The translations under genes were made by a program, and so were the position numbers. From Campylorhamphus procurvoides (taxonomy: Eukaryota > Chordata > Aves > Passeriformes > Dendrocolaptidae): a stretch of DNA of 64,000 nt. The stretch's first letter is position 1; every line of letters begins with the position of its first letter. Below the pieces are notes generated by a model. That model made no database searches and was not told the DNA's origin. It saw only the letters and a list, made by a program, of their open reading frames with translations. The stretch is taken from assembly GCA_013396655.1 (NCBI GenBank), contig WBMV01006289.1, forward strand, positions 1,178,001 to 1,242,000, in the 5' to 3' direction. Shown one piece after another: positions 47,961 through 60,600 of this stretch.

Positions 47961-50394
47961 TATATTTATAAAAAATAATTGGCCAAACAGCAGCAGCAGC
48001 AACCACATACTAGTGGTTGCATAAGCATTATTTAAGAGACATTCTGTTCAACAATCTCATAGGACTGTCCCCCATAAAAAAAACCCTTGATATAATTTCT
48101 AAACACAAAGCATGATCTCTGAATAATTAAACAAAATAAAGATTGAGTCATTCTGTCCTGTAGTTTTCCATTTTTCAAGTCTTAGCTTTCAATTTGTAAT
48201 TTGCATGCCAGTTTGTATATTTGGATGTTAAATTGTTCTTAACTTGTAGGCTCAGCTTTGCCTAAGCAAATGTTTGTGACTACACTTCTCAATATTCAGA
48301 AGTATATGACTGTTCATCCTTGCAGCTGTGCATTGTGCAGCTTGTCTGATCTGCTTTGAAAGTTTTATTGAGAACAGGATAAACAGTGAGGACAAAATTA
48401 CTTCTTGCCAGTTTAGAAGCCTTTTAAGAAAATTTATCTGTGTTGCTGATGCCTCAGTCAAAACTATACAAGTGCTACAATACAAGATATTATTTAAGAG
48501 ACTGATTGCAATGATCAGAGGAAGCAGAAGTTTTGATAGCCATATATTTGTACAGAGAAAATTGCAGCTTTGCTGTAAAATGAACATCATGGCACTCTGT
48601 GTTCATTAAGCTATCAGGACTGAACAGAATTCCTCTTGAAAATAGAGATCCAGACTCTGCAGTGACACGAACCCTATGTGTTGCAGAAAAGCCAGATCAA
48701 TTTCTTGTTTCCAGCCTGATTTAACAAAAGTGTAGAACAGTAAGGCATTACTTTTAATAAATACACATTTTGTATTGTTTTTCAGCAATGAAGAACATAC
48801 TTAACAAATGATCAAGCAGATTTTAGAGTAACATGCCAAAAGTAAAGATAAAATCGCAACAGAAGGCTCTCCCTTGCTGGTTGCTCTGATACCAATGAGG
48901 ATGGTGTGAAAAACAGTGGCAGGAAATGGCTCCAAGGGTTTGCACTAACTTTCTGTTACGGATGTTTTTATTACACTGCAGGATAAAGCTACAGTGACCT
49001 TGTTAACTTCACCTCTTATTCCTGCTGTTTATTTGAACATAATGGACAGCAGCAGAGTTTGCAAAAACACAAGAGTTAGTCCTGATTGTGTCATCTAAGC
49101 TGTGTAGATACAGGAATCTGCCAGAGCAGATCATCGTGCAAAATGAACCTCTATGATATAACATCTGAGAGTATGTTTGCACAGTAATGTACCGGGGAAA
49201 AAACTGAGCTAGTGTTAAATGAGTTTCTAATGAGAAATAGTCCATCTGTGGCAGGATGGTAAATCATCCTCACTCAGCGCTAGGCTGTTACAAATTGGTT
49301 TCTACTACCAAAACCAGCCATTGATTATCTGTACTGTGCAGATGGGCAGGAGGACGCAGTGCTCCATGTGAGCTTGAGTCAAGACTGCAGTGGTAGAACA
49401 TGCTGTTCTCTCCACTGCTTCAGGGCAACCTTAAAGTCAGATTTTCTGAGCCAGAGCTTTAGATTTATCTAAAACTTACTATACTTGGTCACTGAAATCA
49501 TAGTCCCTCCTGATTTTTTTTTAGTTAGGTTTGAAAAATATCATTGTTTTGATTGAGCTTTCTATGACATTGATGCAACTAGTTATCTTGTGAAGCAGTT
49601 TGCAATATGAGGAAAGTACTTATGAGAGGTTCTTCAGTGTTCATTAAATTCCAGTTATTCACCCTTGTCATTAACAATCTCTTTGTAGAAAGTGACCTTC
49701 CCTCCTTCTGAGGTTTGGTTCTGAGAACATTCTGATCCCACCAGCCATGACTGTAATTCCTGTACCAATTCAAATGTGTGAAATTCATTTTCAACTTGAA
49801 TCAGCAGCTGGGGTTCAAATCTGCAAAAACAGGTGCTGCAAGGACAAAAGAGGATCATGTCATGCAGACTGGCTCGAAAGATGTGTGTCATCAATGAAAT
49901 GATTTCAGGAAGTATTCTTTCTATTTTATAATGAGAATTTTAGTACAGTCAATTTTAGTGCATTGGAATTGACTGAACACTGACTATACCTCAGACTGGA
50001 AAGATAATAAACCAAATCTTCTATATACACTTACAAATACTAAATGGAAACATTTCAGAAGACACATAAGGTGCTTTTGTTAATCATTAGTTTCATTAAT
50101 CCAATGCAAATAGAATCTAAACCTGTGTAATAAGATGGTCATGTTAGTTTATTTTACTATTTCTACAAGGAGTTTACTTTTTAAAAATCAGGTCAGAGAA
50201 CTTGCATTAAGTTTCATTTTTGCAAATTGCCATGATAGCATCTGCAAGACAACAGTTAGTGCTGGCTTTTAACCTGACCTCATGGGCATCATGGAAAGTA
50301 CAGGTATGTGCACGTATTCTCTTTGGTACACCAAACAGAGCTTGATCTTAACTGGACAAATGATGTTGCTTCTACCCTGTAAAGGCAGCTTCAC
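47961..50394. other. Unique sequence, nothing recognised
   Basis: The 93- and 112-codon frames at 48252-48609 overlap on opposite strands, so at most one could be real and neither has a recognisable domain. No repeats other than (CAG)4 at 47988. Confidence 0.55.
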
Positions 50395-50620
50395 TATGAG
50401 TAATCTGTAATAGCCACCTCGGCTTTGTCTTTATGAACAATTTTTATAATTGTTCTTAATTAATTTATGTACATCTTGCTAACCTGTTAAATAAGCCTTT
50501 AAAATCTCTGAACAGCCTGTTTTCTAAAGAGAACAATACCTGGCTCTTTCCTTCTCCTAATTGACTTCTTTGGCTCTGAAACATGCTGTCTAGAATTATA
50601 GGGCCCTAAACATTCCTTCC
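50395..50620. promoter_or_regulatory. Candidate conserved non-coding element with inverted SOX-like sites
   Basis: The block contains a perfect inverted repeat at 50435-50455: GAACAATT, a 5-bp spacer, then AATTGTTC. Each arm carries AACAAT, the core bound by SOX HMG factors. TTAATTAATTT follows immediately, and a further GAGAACAATACC occurs near 50531. The motifs are seen. Opposed SOX half-sites are known for SOXE dimers, but here the spacing (7 bp between AACAAT cores) is wider than the usual 3-5 bp. Function is inference. Confidence 0.4.
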
Positions 50621-51760
50621 CCTTTCTTGATAAAACAATAAAATATGAAATGGTAGAAAATGCAGTCTGAAACAACGTGCCCTTCAGAGGAAGGATTTAC
50701 AGTGTTCTTAAGAAGAGGCAGAGAGCATAGCTTATAGCATCACAAAGTCCAGGGATTCACAGTAATACCCTTCCTAAACATGAATAGAGGAGATTCATAT
50801 TCAGATGATTAAATGATTAGACAGGAGGAAAGTGTTCCATAGGAAGGGGATTTAAAAGATTGAAAGTGCTTACTTTGGAGAAAAAATGCAGAGGATAAAA
50901 ATATATAAATAAAAAAGTAGTGCTGTAGAGGAGGTAATTACTTTTGTCATGTACCAGTGATCTGTATTTCCAGAATAGAAGAGGGATTTAATGAACTTTA
51001 GAAAGGGACATGCTTAAAATGATAAATATAAATCCTTATTCTTTTGCAAAAAGGTCTTAGAATAGTTGATTTTAGGATTGTCATATACTTACTGACTTCT
51101 AGGCATAAGTTGATGTCAAAAAGCCTGCAAGGCTGAAGTCATTCACAAACGGTTCCCTTTTTTTGTTTGGTTTAAACTGGGATATTCACCCTTAGATTTA
51201 AAGATAAAGTCAACCATTTGTTGGCATAGGGTTTTTTTCCACTGAAGTGTTACCTTTGGAGGCAAGTCGCAGCATGTTGTTTTGTTCTGGAAAAATAATT
51301 GTTGTGTTCCAAAGATATCCCTGTGGCATCCCTGCCAAGAAACAAATTCTCTGTGAGTACGCAGCTTGGTCGATTCACACATAAAAGCAAAGCTGCAAAG
51401 GACATATTGCAGTCCCTTTTCATCTTCAAATTTTCACTTGTTCGTGTCCTTATGGTCCAGGCAGCCTGACCAATTTTTGCCTGTTTCTTGCTAATTACTA
51501 TGCACCTCAGATCCACGTGCACAATAAATCACTGCAGATGCTTACTGGAAGGTCAGCTCAAGGTAGCAGAGTGGGCTTTAATTGCACATTGTATGAGTTT
51601 TGGAGGTAGCACCTAAGTGGCAAAGACTTATATCTGTAACACAATCAAATTAACAGCAATATCCATTTTGGAAACATAAAAAAGAAACTATTTCTAACTG
51701 ACAGCTATTACAATGGTAACTTTTAGCTTTTAACTTTTTGCTATTTCAGTTCAGCGCTGT

Positions 51761-51812
51761 TGAAAAAAAACCCCAAAACAACCAAAACCAAAAAAAAGCC
51801 CCAAAAACCCAA
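51761..51812. repeat. A/C-rich simple repeat
   Basis: A8C4A4C and ACCAAAACCAAAAAAAGCCCC-type sequence; the complement of the G/T-rich class. Confidence 0.75.
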
Positions 51813-52875
51813 GAACTAGAACATTATTATAGAGACACATTTTTCCCAACTCTAAGGTGTGTTTAATTTTTGTCAGACTAATACAGTATTCACTTTCAAG
51901 CTCATACCAATCACAGAAAATATCATGCCTGTTAGTCAAAAGCTAAAGGAAGACAAAAACAGTTCTCTAATCTTAACTATAGTGATTGCTGTTGCTGCTT
52001 CTATATTGTCAATGCAGACAGCAATCTGCTTTACAAATGAAGGCATATTAGTAAGAACTTAAATGACTCAGTCTTTAAAATAAGTGGATATGGTCAAAAT
52101 ACAAAATTTAATTAAAGCTGATGTAATTACTAGCTGCTATAATCCCATTTGTTAGCAGGAAAACATAAAGGAACTATTTATAGCCAGACTGAGAAAATGT
52201 TTCATGCCATGTGCCTAGTTAAAGGGTGTAATCAGAATGGCACATCAGGCACTGGAGTGTTGTATCCCATAGCTGGGGACAAGTGGAGCAAGACAGGACA
52301 GCCTTTTTCTGCTTCCAAGGCCAAAGCTGGGTATTTTCGTGCACTGCCAGGTGCTGCAGGTATTCAGAATATGGCCAAGGAGGAGCAGAGGACTGGGGAA
52401 CACATTCTGCTCTCACCAGTGCTTCTGAGCCAATCATTAAAGATTCTGTACTGCTTATTTCCTGGGGGCAAACCTCTGATTGATAAATAGTTTTTTCCTC
52501 TGCCATTAGTAAAGTAGTATTTAAAAAGAAAAACAAGTTAGGCTTGAATTATCTCTGATATGTCCACCAGGATCCAATAGTGAATGGTCATTATAATAAA
52601 AAATGTGTTCATATCCTAATCTTAGGTTTTCTGCAGTCCAGGACAAACAAAAATTGGTTGTTAGATCTGTTCCCTGAAAAGCTACCATTTTGAATTAAGT
52701 GTTTTCATTTTGGAGTAACTAATACGTTTTTTTTTCTTTTCTTCAAAATTTCATTTTTGAAGGAAATAAATTTTAAGTGGTTTGAAATTCTTGAAATCAA
52801 TGAATTTAAAAGTCCAAATTGAAAGTTTCTGGCTGAGCTCTCAGATCTCTCAGACTGATAAAAACTGCATGATTT

Positions 52876-52903
52876 TATAGTCATGGTTGGACTAGAAGAT
52901 TAA
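52876..52903 (+). mobile_element. Possible CR1 3'-region scrap
   Basis: TAGTCATGGTTGGACTAGAAG resembles the CR1 3' block reading TCATGGTTGGACTxGATGATC on the sense strand. The match is only about 20 bp and is not followed by a clear tail, so this could be chance. Confidence 0.35.
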
Positions 52904-54599
52904 TAGCTTTAGACAAAATTCAGATGCAATGCTGTAAAGCCAAGAACAAATCCTGTGAATCCTTGGTATAGCTGAGACCATGGCAGCTAATGAGTTCACA
53001 CCTGCCCCGTGGGGCTAATGAATGTTAGGAATTCGCAGCATGCTCTTCTTCCCTAAACCCTTAAGGTTTCTAGGGCTTCCAGGCAGCAGGAAACTTTTGA
53101 AGCCTCGTGGTCTACCATGACAAAAAGGGGAGTTGTTCTGTGCCATGGAGCTTTGAAGAAGTGCTGTCTCCAACAAAAATTCTGTCCTCTTGTCAGGACC
53201 ACACAAGAGCTCATTCCTGGCCCTGTGTAGGAGCGGGAGGGACCAACCCAGGTGTGTGTGGTGGGGATGCTCAGTCGCTGCCGCCTGTTAGCAGTCACAC
53301 TTTCAGGACCGTGTCTGTCTGACTTTGGTGCCATGCACTTGTTTTATCTTTTATCAATTTAAATGAAGGGGCATTTTGACACAGAGATTTCAAATGGTAG
53401 CCATGCTTCCAAGGCTAACAGGTTAGAGACATCCCATTGAGGCAAATATATCAAACTTAATTTACTTTTCTCTTGCTGGAGAAACTGTTTAGGCTCTCAA
53501 ATCCTTGCTGCAATGCTATTTTTGATAAGATGATCAGATGAGCTTCAAGACTACCTGAACTGAAAACTCTATAAAGTGCTTAATATGAGTAATATTAGTG
53601 AAATCAATTGTGGTACAATAACTGTTACGGGTCTCGTGAATATCTCTGAAGCTGATAGGATTGGCATGTAAATCTATATTCTCAAAGTAATGTAGGAGCT
53701 GATGTTAGAACTCCAAACACACTTTGTGATAAAACTTTGTTCAAGTTTGAAAATTTAAATTTGAAAGATAATCCTGATATGATCCACTTAATCCCCACTG
53801 TATGAAGAACCAGAGGCACTCCCTGGACCTGTAATTACTTCAGGGGTGTGAAACTGAGACTAAGATGAATATAAAAATGTTCTAGTCTCCTTAGGAATTG
53901 TCCCAAACACTATAGCTCAGTATTATAAATGGTCTTATGCAGGGACAGTACTCTCCCCCAGGAGGCACTGGACATGGCAGCACTGAAGGTGATGGGAGCA
54001 CCAGTTGGGGCATCTTCTCTCCCAGGGCAGCTGCAGTGGTCTTGTCATCAGAATTCCTTACTTTCTCCAAGTGCTGCAGGTGACTTCCTTGTGGAGCCTC
54101 ATACCTCTCTGCAAAAAACTTTGGCTGATTAGAGTCAAATGTAGAGGACAGTATAATTTTCTGCTCAACGTGGCTCCTTAGGAAGTATTTGTTAATAATG
54201 CATTATTTCGTGTTTCCTGCAGGTGTCCATTTTTAACATACTTTGTTATGAGTCACTTTTCTCAGTGTTTTAGATCTTGACTATAGTTTTCTATTTATAG
54301 GTGAATTCCCTCAAGGCATTAACTATGTCTAAAGAACTTTTTCATTCTAACACCCTTCATACATTTTACAGAAATACATTTTTCTTAGTAATCTATTTGA
54401 AAAGCGTTCCGTACTAAAATACAGAACAACCAAGGATATTAAAAAACAGTCTGATGAGTGCTTTTCTGAATTGAAAAACTGGATCATAGATTTTACATTT
54501 TCTGCTTTTTGTTTTCTAGTCATACTCCTTTAGGTGCAAGTCTGTAAAGGCTCTAAGGGCTCCTCAGGAGTTAGCCCTTTACCTGGTTTTGTGCAACTG

Positions 54600-54800
54600 T
54601 TAACTCTTGCATGCTGGCAGCTCTTGCTTGAGAAGTTATCACCAACATTCACTGTCATCATTAGGAGACAACTTTAAACTGATTGGAGTATTTGTCACAT
54701 GGTGTTGTTAGCACTCTCAGCTGAACTATAAATCATCCTAACTGACTCATGCTTTGTCACCCTCTGAAGCCTGACCCTTATTTTATTAATCCGCAGGAGA
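54600..54800. promoter_or_regulatory. Candidate conserved non-coding element
   Basis: A complex block contains TTGCATGCTGGCAGC, CTGTCATCATTAGGAG, GACTCATGCTTTGTCACC and TTTATTAATCCGC motifs, with TGACTCAT an AP-1-type site. No repeat signature. The regulatory role is conjecture from texture. Confidence 0.33.
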
Positions 54801-57379
54801 AAATACATTAGAGAGGAGTGAACCGAAAGAATAATAAATTAGCAGAATGGTTTTTAATAGACATAGCTGTCTTCAGAGAACTGGGTAAATTTGAACAGTA
54901 AAAAAATCAGAGAAGTTTTGTATATGGGAGCTAAGGAAATAATTCTTTCAAATTATAATGTGTGGTTTCATAAATTATATTACTCAATCTATATAACTCT
55001 GTAAAGCAACTCAGGTTGTCTCCCCCGGCAATCAATCTGATCATATTCCCAAATATACAAATTGGGTTTGTGCCGTTAGTTGTTCCATTGCAAATAGGAA
55101 GATAGATTTATGTTCTTTCCCTGGCTCTGTGCTCCTCCTTAAAATGGTATCCCACATAAGTACTGGACTCTGTCATATATACAAAATGAAAAAAAAGACA
55201 AAAACCTAGTAAAGTTCACTCGCAGAAAGACCTGATCCCAGAATGAGAATTTTAATTAAATATGTCTTTCTTCTTGTGTACCTGTCTTGTCATACATCCT
55301 CAGTTCCTAAAATACAAAGGAAATTCTGTGAAACTGCTGAGTAGCTATAGCTGAAAGTCCAAGAGAAATACTAAAGGCTCATGGGCTAGCAAGAGTAAAT
55401 ACGCATAAAAACAAAGTGTCTGTTGGCCTGCTATAGTCGGAGTTATTCCACTGGGGAAAAAAAAGGGACTTTGAAATGAAGGGAATTTTTGGTTGTCTCT
55501 TCCTAATGTCCTCCTGTGAAATACCTTCTAAACACAGCAGCAGACCAACATTAAGGCAGCAAACTGCATTTGTTTCAGTGTGTCTGTATATATGACAAAA
55601 AAAACCCAACCTAATCTGTAATGAATAATTGAACAAGAAAACGTGAAATGTTATTAGCTGCAGAATTGTGTTACTGGAATAGAAGACAAAAAAAAAAGGC
55701 TAAAAATATTTTATGGAAGTGTTCTTCTAAGTGGAATTTTGCCAGGTTGTGAACTCTAAAGCAGTTATTCTGCATTAAGACTATTGTGACTGATGTGCAT
55801 TCACAACTGTGCAAGCTGGTTGGTCAAGAAGGCACTGCCTGTAAATGACTACAACTATCAGTCTTGCTGTTTCCCAGCAGACATGAGGTCAGCATGTCCC
55901 TTAGGTCATTGATTAGGGAATCAGAGCGGGGTGAAGTTGCTAAGTGTGCCTGCTGGTAGACGGGAGATACGGGAGTGTGAATGCAAGCTGGGAATTTAAA
56001 CTTGGTCCTTTCAATTAAGTTAGTTGGTTTCTTTCAATTGAGTTAGAAGCACACACAATCTGTTAGAACCTCTCTGGTGAGAGCATAATAGCATAAAGTG
56101 CAGTAATTTGATCATTTGTGGTCATCTGAACACCCCAGCGTTTATCCCTTGGGCAATTCCATTGACTTCCCTGGAAGTACTCCAGGGAGCAATTAAGCCC
56201 TATGCAGAGGGAAATAGCAAACGGCTTAGGCACAAGTTTGCTTCCACTGTGTTGGTATCAGAGCAGCTTTAATGTTGAAAAACCATATTGTAAATATTTT
56301 CATCTAGTTAAATTGTCAGCTGCTGTTTTCAGACTCAGGATGGGAATATGTATTCTTGAAGCTTGTGTATTGCAGCATTACAAACAGTTGAAACAATGGC
56401 TTCAGAAAATGTGCACGCTTTCAGCTGTAGGCAAGGTTTCTTATGTCAGTTTTGTGTTTAACGGGGTTTAATTAATGTTTGCATACTGGATAAAACCAGT
56501 AATTTATAATAATTACTGTTGTGGTCTGATAAAGATTTTCTTTTGCCTGCAAATCATTTGTATAGACAAGGCCATTTCTGGAAAAAGTGAGGGACTGCCC
56601 TAAATTTGTGTTATCGAGGAGCCTGCTGGAGGAATGGAGCAGGGCTTGGTAGGAAATTAGCGTTAGTCATTAGCAGCACTGGAAAGTCTGAAGAGCGTCA
56701 AAGGAAATTACAGTGGGGTATAACTGGAAGGAAACACTTCCACTCAGGTTTTCAAGCAGATTTCTGATGCATTTTTATTAACTCTAAAGCTTTTAAGAGT
56801 TTATTATATGAATTACTCTTTTGCAGTACAGGTATTCTGGCCTATTCCATCACATCACCTTTTGACTGAGATAAGCAAAAGTCCCTTCAGACTTCAAAAA
56901 TGCTGCCGAATTAAACATAAACATGTTGCTATAAGGCAATAATAAGTTTATTATAGGTAATAGATGAGGAGGGTGAATAACTTAAGATACAGTTTCACAA
57001 AAACCTGTCAAAGTCTAATAATATAGCTGAGATTTTAATTATGTATGAGTAAAACCAGCACAAAGTGCCCTGAGAGAGGAGTGGCAAAGTTCAGTTAAAG
57101 AGAGTAGGTCTGAACAGTTAAACTGAGCCTTTCAACCACCTGTATGAAGTATTTTGGGCAAATATGCCAGAAGGTAATGCAGCATTTCCAGGGAGCAGCT
57201 TTTGGAATCTGCTCCATTTCATCTAATTTAGTAGATGAAACTTTTGATGTGGAAATAGCAGAAAGTTTATATCCTCCTAAAGGAACGAAATTTTAATTTG
57301 CGAAATAGGGTATAAATACTTGATATGTGGAATTGAGTTTAGTCAGTGCCCAGAATACACTAGTTGGTGCAAACTTGGT
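54801..57379. other. Unique sequence, nothing recognised
   Basis: Frames up to 89 codons (56202-56471) show no recognisable product. No mobile element could be identified. Confidence 0.55.
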
Positions 57380-57640
57380 GAAATGACGGACTGCAGCTAC
57401 ACAATTCCAATTATTCAATTCCTGTCATAACAAACAACCCTGTTAAAAAGAGGCTGAAATAGCAGCCTCATTGCTTCAGGAAGATGTCAGTGCATCTTAC
57501 AAAAATTCAGCAAACAGCCTTTGTTAGAATGGACTGTGCAAATGTGAATTTTACTCAATCTGTTAAAAATATTTCATAGTCAAGCAATAGTTAAGGTCCC
57601 TTTATACTTCCAAGGTGAAATGAGACAACAGCATATCAGC
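57380..57640. promoter_or_regulatory. Possible conserved non-coding element
   Basis: CACAATTCCAATTATTCAATTCC, a CCTGTCATAACAAACAA stretch with SOX-like AACAAA, and CAATCTGTTAAAAATATTTC occur in complex, non-repetitive sequence. Weak compositional evidence only. Confidence 0.28.
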
Positions 57641-60600
57641 GTGAAGAATACTGACTGTTTATGATTAAACATAAAATTAGGGTTTCAAAAACCAAGTCCA
57701 TGTACAGCAGTGCTATCAATGCTGCTAGCAGTGCAATAGTCTCTTTCTCTTTCTTGAATTCTATTAACTTAAATGGGAAAGTGGCAGTTCACCCAGCAGG
57801 AAAGGCGGATTGTACTATAAATAGGATTATATTTCTGTAAGAAGTTAACCGTAAAAATCAGTGAGGCAGAGTTCCCGTGGCACATGGAGAAAAAGGAAAC
57901 CTGTGACGGCACAACTTGTTCAGTTGAGAATTTGGTTGTGTTATGTCCAAATAAGCTACATCACTGTGGAAAGGAAATATATTCTGGAACTGATGAGGTC
58001 AATACCAGTTCTTGGTGACTGTAAGGCAGGAGTGATTCTACCACCAGATTTGAAAGGCAAGGTGCACTCAGATGCTTATGCAGGTGCAGCCTGCTAAGTG
58101 TGTGTTAAAGACCTCCTGTGTATTCATGAAAACACGAAATTGTTAAGTAGAGCAAAAGCAAGTCCTGCTCTATGTGTTGAGGTCAGCTTCCCAAGCTGGT
58201 TCTACTCAGATAAAGGGATGGAGCAGTTATCCATGTTAAAGGGGAAAACAGAGAAGTTAAATGTACTTATTATGCCTAAAAAATGAATTTGTTTGGTTTG
58301 TTCCTAAAAGGGGACCAAGTGTATTGCAGGCTTGATGTGAAGATACACTACACAGAGCAAAGAGATCAGTAAACCTGAAGAATAATAATATGGTAAAGGT
58401 CATGGTGGCATCCCTGAGCAATTAAAAATGATGGTTTGCAGAATGGAGCCTAGAATTTGTATGTACAGTACACTTATACACTACAGCTATCTGTTGGATT
58501 AGATAGCAAAACTACTGTAAGATCCAATTAATAAAGTAAAATCAAACTGATTGCTGCTCCTGTGTTGCAAGAGTTGCAATAGCTGAGGAGATGTAATGTA
58601 GAGTAGAGCTGAAATGATGTTCTTATTCTCTATGGATCCATAAGGTGACAGCAGAAAGGAGATAAATGTATACTGATCCTCATGCAGTTCCATAGCATTT
58701 CCCAGAGATCCCTCCAAACAAGCAAATTGTAGAAGCTCTGACAAGGACAGACATAAAAAAACCTCGAAACATTATCCAGCACTTGTAAAGTGATAAAACA
58801 ACACCATTGCTCTGCAGAGTTTGCTACTCTTGTCTTCTCTGTAAGTTTTATTCTTAGAATTTTACTGTTTCTTTATAAGACTGCAGACACAGTACTAAAT
58901 GGTGGAATTTTTCCTTGATACATTGATAAGCAGCAACATATTCAGCATCTCCTGATGGAAGTTGCTGAGCAAGTATTTAATTCTGGTCCCTCTGGAGCTT
59001 CTAGTCACTGAGGTACCAAATACAGAGCTCTTGCTTTTCTTCTTTCCGGTTCTTGAAAAAGACAGTCTTTTCTTGAAATATCAGTGCACCAAATGCTTTT
59101 TAATAGAAGGAAAAATCATTTGCAAGAATGGAAGTGTGCCAGCTTCTTATATTCCATTTTTCTACTAATCCTGTTGGAGAGCTCTGAGAAGCTCCATGTT
59201 CTTAATGACATTCTTAAATAATGAAAATCATTTGATATTTGCTTTTTTGGTATCCACAAAATGAGCAAACACCAAAAGCTTCTCAGAAAGGCTATGAAAT
59301 GAAAGGAAGCTTACGGGAAGCCCAGAGAAAGATAAGTTTCGAGTCTGTGATTTATTCCTTTGAAATATCATCTGTTCATATATCACAGAATATTTTTCTT
59401 TTATGTAAAAATTCCAACCTGTTTTAGACATCCCTCCTGTCCTTTTTCTGATTCTTGTAGGTCTTGCAGCCTAGTAGTAGGGAAAATATAACCATTTCAA
59501 AACTTTTACCACTAGGAAAGTTAATTTCCACATCTGTACTGCCTCTGGAATACTTTTCAGATCACTTAAATAAAGTTCACTGAGTCTTAGACGTGAATAA
59601 TTTGAATAAGATCTTATTGGCCTTACAATTGAAACATGATGTAAACCATGTATTGGTTAATTCTCTGCTTTAAAGGAGGTTGGGCCTGATCTCATGGAGC
59701 TGTGTGTAATTTGACTGATTTAATTATCAAGCTATAGGAATTTCTTGGATTAGGAGGAATATTTTTGCCAAGGTAAAGCCAAGATTGACTTTGAACTGCA
59801 GTAGCTAAACTGCTTCCTTGAGCAAGGGGAAACTGGATTTTCACCCTTGTGCCAATGAATATTTATACCAAGTGGAACAGAATCAACAGGAGTAAATTTA
59901 ATATCTTCCATTTTGGGATATGGCTCTGTGTGTGTTTTAAAACAAGTATGTTCCTATAGCATCCAAAGGAAGAAGGTGAAATCAGGGTTGCAGAGGATCC
60001 ACGCTTTGACTCGCATACCAAGTGACAAGCACATAACCTCTCTTTGTGAATCTAAAATTAATGATTTAGAAATTTCTAGCAGGAGAACTTAGAAGCCCAA
60101 ATCCTGCTTACCTGAAAAGAAAATTAGGATCCTAGGAGATGAAGTTTCCTGAATATGGTACTTACATGTGTATGTTGCCTTATATTTGCAAAATACTCTA
60201 CCTGCATGATAATTTACTTAAAGTAAGAGATTAGAAAAGAAATTTACTTAAAGATGGTGACTTAGAAGTCTTAAGAACTAACAGTATGTAAACTATTTTA
60301 AACTAAATTGTATATGTCCTGAAGTTAGATTTCTTCAAAAATCATTCAGAATTACAAATCACTGCTGGAACACATTGAATCTATTCTATCAGTACTAACT
60401 CTTGTAGAACATATAATAAATTGTGAGTGCCAAGGTATTTATTTAAAACCATTTTTCTTGATGTCATGCTAAGAAAGGCTATAAGAAATGAAACAGAAGG
60501 CAAACACATATACTTAGGAGTTCAACAGGCTGTTGGCTGTAAAGGAGGATAAAGTAAAATGTTTTGATTTCCTGTGAAACATTACCACCACTTCACACTT

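Larger units (their letters stand above)
50621..54599. other. Unique non-coding sequence
   Basis: Frames of 105-113 codons at 52149-52536 overlap in three frames on both strands, which reflects a local stop-poor patch rather than a gene. A patch of higher GC at 53040-53330 carries several overlapping frames without recognisable products. Small repeats are listed separately. Confidence 0.55.

Noticed and set aside
47988..48001. (CAG)4 run as a trinucleotide repeat of interest
   Set aside because: Only four units; too short to be notable.
52149..52536. Frames of 113, 105 and 66 codons in a stop-poor patch
   Set aside because: Three overlapping frames on both strands are open at once, which indicates local composition rather than coding selection.
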